Assembly (NCBI GenBank): GCA_038049695.1
Contig: CP142456.1
Location: 17,822,501-17,886,500 of the forward strand
Direction of reading: 5' to 3'
From: Cinnamomum chago
Taxonomy: Eukaryota > Streptophyta > Magnoliopsida > Laurales > Lauraceae
DNA length: 64,000 nt
Position 1 is the stretch's first letter, and every line of letters begins with the position of its first letter. The notes beneath the pieces are model-generated. The model worked only from the letters and a program-made list of their open reading frames with translations, made no database searches and was not told where the DNA came from. The position numbers and the translations under genes are program-made. Below are positions 59,060 through 64,000 of this stretch, piece after piece.

Positions 59060-62000
59060 CTTACGTTTCAACTCTACGAGCAATCTGGGAGTCGGAATCT
59101 CGTTCCGTCAGTTCCTACAAGTCAAGAATGACTACAGACCCGTGCCCGTCAATCTTTTCAGGCAACGGAGTCCGTTTGCTCGTTTTGAGTGCCCGTAGGC
59201 TAGTTTTCTAAGTTTTAAGTTAAACCTACATTTCAATTCTACGAGCAATCCGGGAGTCAGAATCTCGTTCTGTCAGTTCGTATAAGTCAGGAATGACTAC
59301 TGGCCCGTGCCCGTCATGTTTCACTGGTATCAGAGTCCGTTTGCTCATTTTGGGCGCCCGGATGCTAGTTTTCAAAGTTTTAAGTTAAGGTTTTAAGTTA
59401 AACCAACGTTTCAACTCTACGAGCAACCCAAGAGTCAGAATCTCATTCCGTCAGTTCCTGCAAGTCAGAAATGACTACGGGCCCGTGCCCGTCAAGTTTC
59501 ACGGGCATCGGAGCCCGTTTGCTCGTTTTGGGCACCGGAGGCTAGTTTTCTAAGTTTTAAGTTAAACCTACGTTTCAACTCTACGAGCAATCCAGGAGTT
59601 AGAATCTCATTCCGTCAGTTCCTGCAAGTCAGGAATGACTACGGGCCCGTGCCCGTCAAGTTTCAAGGGCATCGAAGCCCGTTTGCTCATTTTGGGCGCC
59701 TGGGGGCTAGTTTTCTAAGCTTTAAGTTAAGGTTTTAAGTTAAATCTACGTTTCAACTTTATGAGAAATCCGGGAGTCAGAATCTCGTTCCGTCAGTTCC
59801 TACAAGTCAGGAATAATTACAAGCTTGTGTCCGTCAAGTTTCACTGGCATCAGAGCTCGTTTGCTCGTTTTGGGCGCTCGAAAGCTAGTTTTTTCTAAGT
59901 TTTAAGTTAAGGTTTTAAGTTAAACATACATTTCAACTCTACGAGCAATCCGGGAGTCGAAATCTCATTCCATCAGTTCTTGCAAGTCAGGAATGACTAC
60001 GGGCCCGTGCCCATCAAGTTTTACGAGCATCGGAGCCCGTTTTCTCATTTTGGACGTCCAGAGGCTAGTTTTCTAAGTTTTAAGTTAAACATACGTTTCA
60101 ACTCTACGAGCAATTCGAGAGTCAAAATCTCATTTCGTCAGTTCCTACAAGTTAGGAATGACTACAGACCCGTGCCTGTCAAGTTTCACTAGCAACGGAG
60201 CCCGTTTACTCGTTCTGGGCTCCCGGAGGCTAGTTTTCTAAGTTTTAAGTTATGGTTCTAACTTAAACCTACGTTTCAACTTTACGAGCAATCCGAGAGT
60301 TGGAATCTCGTTTCATCAGTTCCTACAAGTCAGGAATGACTACGGGCCCGTGCCCGTCATGTTTCACGGGCATCGGAGCCCGTTTGCTCATTTTTGGGCG
60401 CCCGTAGCCTAGTTTTTTTAAGTTTTGAGTTAAGCCTACGTTTTAACTCTAGGAGCAATCCGAGAGTCGGAATCTCATTCCGTTAGTTCCTGTAAGTCTT
60501 GAATGACTACGGGCCCGTGTCCGTCAAGTTTCTCGAGCAACGGAGCCCGTTTGCTCGTTTTGGGCTCCCGGATGCTAGTTTTCTAAGTTTTAACCGTGCT
60601 AGTCAAGTTGCACGGGCATCGGAGCCTGTTTGCTCGTTTTGGGCGTCCGAAGGCTAGTTTTCTAAGTTTTAAGTTAAGCTTTTAAGTTAAACCTAAGTCT
60701 CAACTCTACAAGCAATCCGGGGGTCGGAATCTCGTTCCGTCAGTTCCTGCAACTCAGGAATGACTACAGGCCCGTGCCCGTCATGTTTCAAGAGTAACAG
60801 AGCCCGTTTGCTCATTTTGGGCGCCCGTAGCCTAGTTTTCTAAGTTTTGAGTTAAGGTTTGAAGTTAAACCTACGTTTCAACTCTACAAGCAATTTGGGA
60901 GTCGGAATTTCGTTCTGTCAGTTCCTGCAAGTCAGGAATGACTACGGGTCCGTGCCCGTCAAGTAGGGCTGTACAACCAGATTTCCGGTCCGGTTTTTGG
61001 ACCAAATTTTCGGTCCGGCTTAAATGAGAGGACCAGACCGGACCACTTAAGTGGTCCGGACCGGTTTCATTTGTTTTTTTTTTCCTAAGTTTTTATTTTT
61101 TTTTTCATTTTCAGCCCATTTCCTGCCTCTTTTTCTAGATGTAAGAAGCCAGATCTTCGATTTCACTAGAGTATTTGACTTAAGAATTTTATATACTTAA
61201 AGTTTTGTATTAAGAAAATTTAAAAAAATATATTTATTATTAATCCGGTCCGGTCCGGTCCAGACCGGTTTTTAAAAGGTCTGGACCGGACCGGACCGGA
61301 TATAACCGGTTTTTCAAATCCGGTCCGGTCCAGTTTTGCGGTCCGGTCCGGTCTGCGGTCCGGTTCTGTTCAGCCCTACCGTCAAGTTTCACGGGCATCG
61401 GAGCCCGTTTGCTCGTTTTGGGCGTTCGGAGGCTAGTTTTAAGTTAAACTTACGTTTCAACTCTACGAGCAACCCGGGAGTCGGAATCTCGTTCCGTCAG
61501 TTCCTGCAAGTCAGGAATGACTACGGGCCCGTGCCCGTCAAGTTTCATGTGCATCGGAGCCCGTTTACTCATTTTGGGCGCCCGGATGCTAGTTTTCTAA
61601 GTTTTAAGTTAAACCAACGTTTTAACTCTACAAGCAATTTGGGAGTCAGAATCTCGTTCTGCCTATTTCTGTAAGTCAGGAATGACTACCGGCCCGTGCC
61701 CGTCAAGTTTCATGGGCATCGGAGCCCGTTTGCTCATTTTTGGCGCCCGGATGCTAGTTTTCTAAGTTTTAAGATAAGGTTATAACTTAAACTTACGTTT
61801 CAACTTTACGAGTAATCTGGGAGTCGGAATCTCGTTCCGTTAGTTCCCGCAAGTCAGGAATGATTACGGGCCCATTCTTGTCAAGTTTCACGGGCAATGG
61901 AGCCCGTTCTCTCTTTTTGGGCGCCCGGAGGTTTGTTTTCTAAGTTTTAAGTTAAGGTTCGAACTTAAACTACGTTTCAACTCTACGAGCAATCCGGGTG

Positions 62001-62420
62001 TTGGATTCTCGTTCCGTCAGTTCCTGCATGTCAGGAATGACTACGGGCTCGTGCCCGTCAAGTTTCACGGCTAACGGAGCCCGTTCTCTCGTTTTGGCCG
62101 TCTGGATGCTCGTTTTCTAAGTTTTAAGTTAAGGTTCTAACTTAAACCTACGTTTCAACTTTATGAGCAATCCAGATGTCGGATTTTCGTTCCATCAGTT
62201 CCTGTAAGTCAGAAATGACTACGGGCCCGTGCCCGTCAAGTTTCACGGGCGCCAACGGTGCCCATTCTCTCGTTTTAGGCGCCTGGAGGCTCGTTTTCTA
62301 AGTTTTAAATTATGGTTCAAACTTAAACTTACGTTTCAACTTTACGAGTAATCCGGGAGTCGGATTCTCGTTCCGTTAGTTCCTACAAGTTAGGAATGAC
62401 TACGGGCCCATGCCAGTCAA
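59060..62420. repeat. Satellite-like array of about 17 units of about 172 bp in CACTA-1
   Basis: Units start near 59063, 59229, 59408, 59569, 59748, 59929, 60095, 60266, 60440, 60692, 60869, 61453, 61616, 61797, 61975, 62150 and 62333. Spacings are mostly 161-183 bp, after removal of a hAT MITE at 60964-61378; the 60440-60692 interval holds an extra partial unit. Each unit contains TTTCAACTCTACGAGCAA, GTTCCGTCAGTTCCTGCAAG, ACTACGGGCCCGTGCCCGTC and GGAGCCCGTTTGCTCGTTTT. Length variation comes mainly from presence or absence of a second TTTTAAGTTAA. It lies between the TNPA-like stop and the transposon 3' tip. Reading frames in it change phase between units, so it is not coding. Confidence 0.92.
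60964..61378. mobile_element. hAT-type MITE with CCGGTCCGG repeats inside the array
   Basis: Ends TAGGGCTGTACAACC and, inverted, TAGGGCTGAACAGAACC, with an exact 8-bp duplication CCGTCAAG (60956-60963 and 61379-61386) taken from the array unit. 415 bp, densely packed near both ends with GGTCCGGTCCGG. No coding capacity. Confidence 0.9.
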
Positions 62421-62529
62421 GTTTTTACCTAAGTGTCTAACTTTTTAAGTTTCAAAATCTATAATTTTCTAACACAATTTAACAAATTTCTATACATGTT
62501 GAAATCTTGAATTAAAAAAATAATTTTAC

Positions 62530-63990
62530 CTAGTCAGGATCAGTCGAGCGTGCTGGATCATAACTGCCCTCTCCATCCAAGTCAAGTCTCGCCCTGTGGC
62601 CGCTGCCAGCGTCTAGTGCCTGTAATGATTTTTTATATAGTTAAAAACAATTAAAAAAACATAAATATTGATGCATCGATGACATAATTGACAATTTAAA
62701 CATACAAAATTTTTTCTTACTAACCTGAGTAGTGGGTAATGGGTTCGAAGCGAGCGGGCCGCGACTTTGTGATAGACGAGCCTCCAACTCTGCCATCTCC
62801 GCTCTTAACTCGGCCCTCATTTCTTCCCTCACCTTATTTGTCACCTCCTCTCTGATCGCTGCCTTCATGGACTGCAACAATTCCTCGACCTCCTAATCTG
62901 TACGGAGGAGTGAGCCCTGGGATGAGCTGGCACCGGATGACTCTGCTCGCGCGATGTGCAAGCATGGAATGCCTGTCCCATACGTGAGCGTGTATCCATG
63001 CCCGTCCTGGCCAACGACGGAGTGGAATATCTCATCCCTCCGCGATGACAAACTGCGCTCCTCCTCGGGCAACTCCACCAGGCATGAATGATACTGGGCC
63101 TGCGTAGTTGATTCATTTAATATCTTATCATGCATAACAAGACATAGTAATAGACAGATAGTTTAAGCAGTTCAATATAAAAACTTACGAAGATAGCCGC
63201 AACCTCCGAGTGGTGAGGATCTCGAGAACGCATCCAGACGGACATCCTGTCGACCGGACACCCTCGGAACGCAATTGTTTGGTGGAGAGTTATATTATTA
63301 GTATACTATCATACAAAATGACAAAAAATAAATAAATTACATGTACGATCTAACTTTTTACCTCGTGGCGGACCTGGGTGATGTGTCGAGTCCCCCACCT
63401 ATGTACGAGACCCTGCATTGCGCGGTTCTGCGCATTCGTAGCCGCCTCTCTCTGTTTTCAATATTTATCAATTAATTTTTGTTAGTTACATTAGTCACTA
63501 GTAAATTGTTAAAATTAAAATAAAAAAATTACAAGTTTCTCACCCTTGCCTCCTCGCTCGTCCAGTACTGGACGAACTGAGTCCACTGATCCAGGAGAAC
63601 TCCCCTTGGAACTCGCTCAAGTATGTCGGGCTCATCCTGATGTGGCTTCCAGTGCTACATCTTCATTTTATTTTTATGATCTTTCCACATCTTCCGGCAC
63701 TTTGACATGCAAACTGCCGGAAGAGTTCAGGACATGCCCTCAAATTGTCCTGAAAAAGGACAAATAATTTTTCATTACGTTATGGTTTAAATTGACACAC
63801 CTCGAGGAGAAAGGTTAAATTATTACCTTAATCTGTTGCCAGATACGATCTAGTGTCTCCACCGAGAATGCCTCCCAATCAAGTATAGTCAAAGGGAATA
63901 TTGCATATGGATCCCGGACCATATGTCCCAACTGGCTAATGAGCTGGCGAGCATGCAGACCCATATGTCTCATCAAACTTCACGTCAATA
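62530..63990 (-). CDS. TNPA-like (Transposase_24-type) gene of CACTA-1, 5' end beyond window
   Basis: Exons on the minus strand, limits approximate: 63960-63830 (MRHMGLHARQLISQLGHMV ... LDRIWQQIK); about 63770-63545 (DNLRACPELFRQFACQS, then RGVLLDQWTQFVQYWTSEEA); 63455-63363 (ATNAQNRAMQGLVHRWGTRH); about 63265-63190 (VDRMSVWMRSRDPHHSEVAA); 63116-62725 (SCLVELPEEERSLSSRRDEI, GQDGHGYTLTYGTG, then a Glu/Arg-rich coiled coil); and 62622-62530 (ALDAGSGHRARLDLDGEGSY, stop). The pattern is that of the second En/Spm gene, whose product binds subterminal repeats. No Ulp1 domain here, unlike CACTA-2. The second exon seems to need a frame change, so the copy may be inactive. Confidence 0.7.
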
Positions 63991-64000
63991 AGATGATCGG

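Larger units (their letters stand above)
38619..64000 (-). mobile_element. CACTA-1 DNA transposon (left end in window, right end beyond it)
   Basis: Starts with CACTACTAGAAAAAGGAC, the conserved CACTA tip. Subterminal repeats around TAGCGACCGCC follow (38630-38900). After a solo LTR inserted at 39007 with target duplication ACCAT, its sequence resumes at 58796 with a tandem array (59060-62420) and a minus-strand TNPA-like gene (62530-63990). The left tip is therefore the 3' end. The opposite tip and the TNP2 transposase are not in the window. Continuity between 39006 and 58796 rests on the exact LTR target duplication. Confidence 0.75.

Noticed and set aside
61336-61674. 112-codon ORF in the CACTA-1 array
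   Set aside because: Unit lengths are not all multiples of three and the frame is lost in neighbouring units, so it is chance openness of a repeat.
59060-62420. CRISPR-like appearance of regular repeats
   Set aside because: Whole units including the intervals are repeated; there are no unique spacers, and the context is a plant transposon.

Overview
This is plant nuclear DNA. Two host genes are well supported: a small VQ-motif protein of the SIB1 type (19876-20190, + strand) and a four-exon ANGUSTIFOLIA3/GIF1 transcriptional co-activator (25696-36533, - strand), whose first two introns are about 5 kb each and full of inserted repeats. Almost everything else is transposable-element DNA, mostly nested. 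The organism is an angiosperm with a repeat-rich genome; the sequence does not fix the species. Recurrent phrases such as GTGGGCCCACC with ATGATGAACGG fit a magnoliid or another large-genome lineage, but that is only an impression.

Layout. 123-11082: a short non-autonomous Mutator-like element (9-bp target duplication) split by a 9.9-kb Tat-lineage Ty3/gypsy retrotransposon (819-10692) that carries an antisense ORF and a tandem array. 11092-13990: low-complexity intergenic DNA with repeat scraps. 13991-17223: a hAT-type element split by a 2.2-kb solo LTR. 17224-19074: unassigned DNA with one Mutator-like terminus. 19075-19490: tandem copies separated by long poly-C tracts, just upstream of the VQ gene. 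21803-25242: small elements (a TIR element holding a TRIM, a PIF/Harbinger MITE, a Copia pol remnant and a second TRIM). 25696-36533: GIF1, with three hAT-type MITEs in its introns. 37670-38475: a long-TIR Mutator-like element.

From 38619 to the window end lies a nest at least four levels deep. CACTA-1 (starts 38619, runs off the right edge) holds a solo LTR (39007-58790, target duplication ACCAT), which holds CACTA-2 (41659-58498, target duplication AAT), which in turn holds a hAT MITE (50101-51104, target duplication CACACAAC) and the 3' end of a SIRE-type Copia element (about 54145-57481). CACTA-2 encodes a TNP2-type transposase and a second protein ending in a Ulp1-like cysteine-protease domain. 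It also carries fragments of at least three unrelated host genes: serine carboxypeptidase-like, beta-tubulin (intron position kept) and glycyl-tRNA synthetase. CACTA-1 carries a TNPA-like gene (62530-63990, - strand) followed by about 17 copies of a roughly 172-bp satellite-like repeat.

The most notable observations are the multi-gene cargo of CACTA-2, including a 4.9-kb acquired block bounded by 120-bp direct repeats; the nucleosome-length array inside CACTA-1; and a palindromic GGCTAGCC/GGCTAACCG motif shared by elements of unrelated classes. No evidence for CRISPR, rRNA or tRNA genes was seen.
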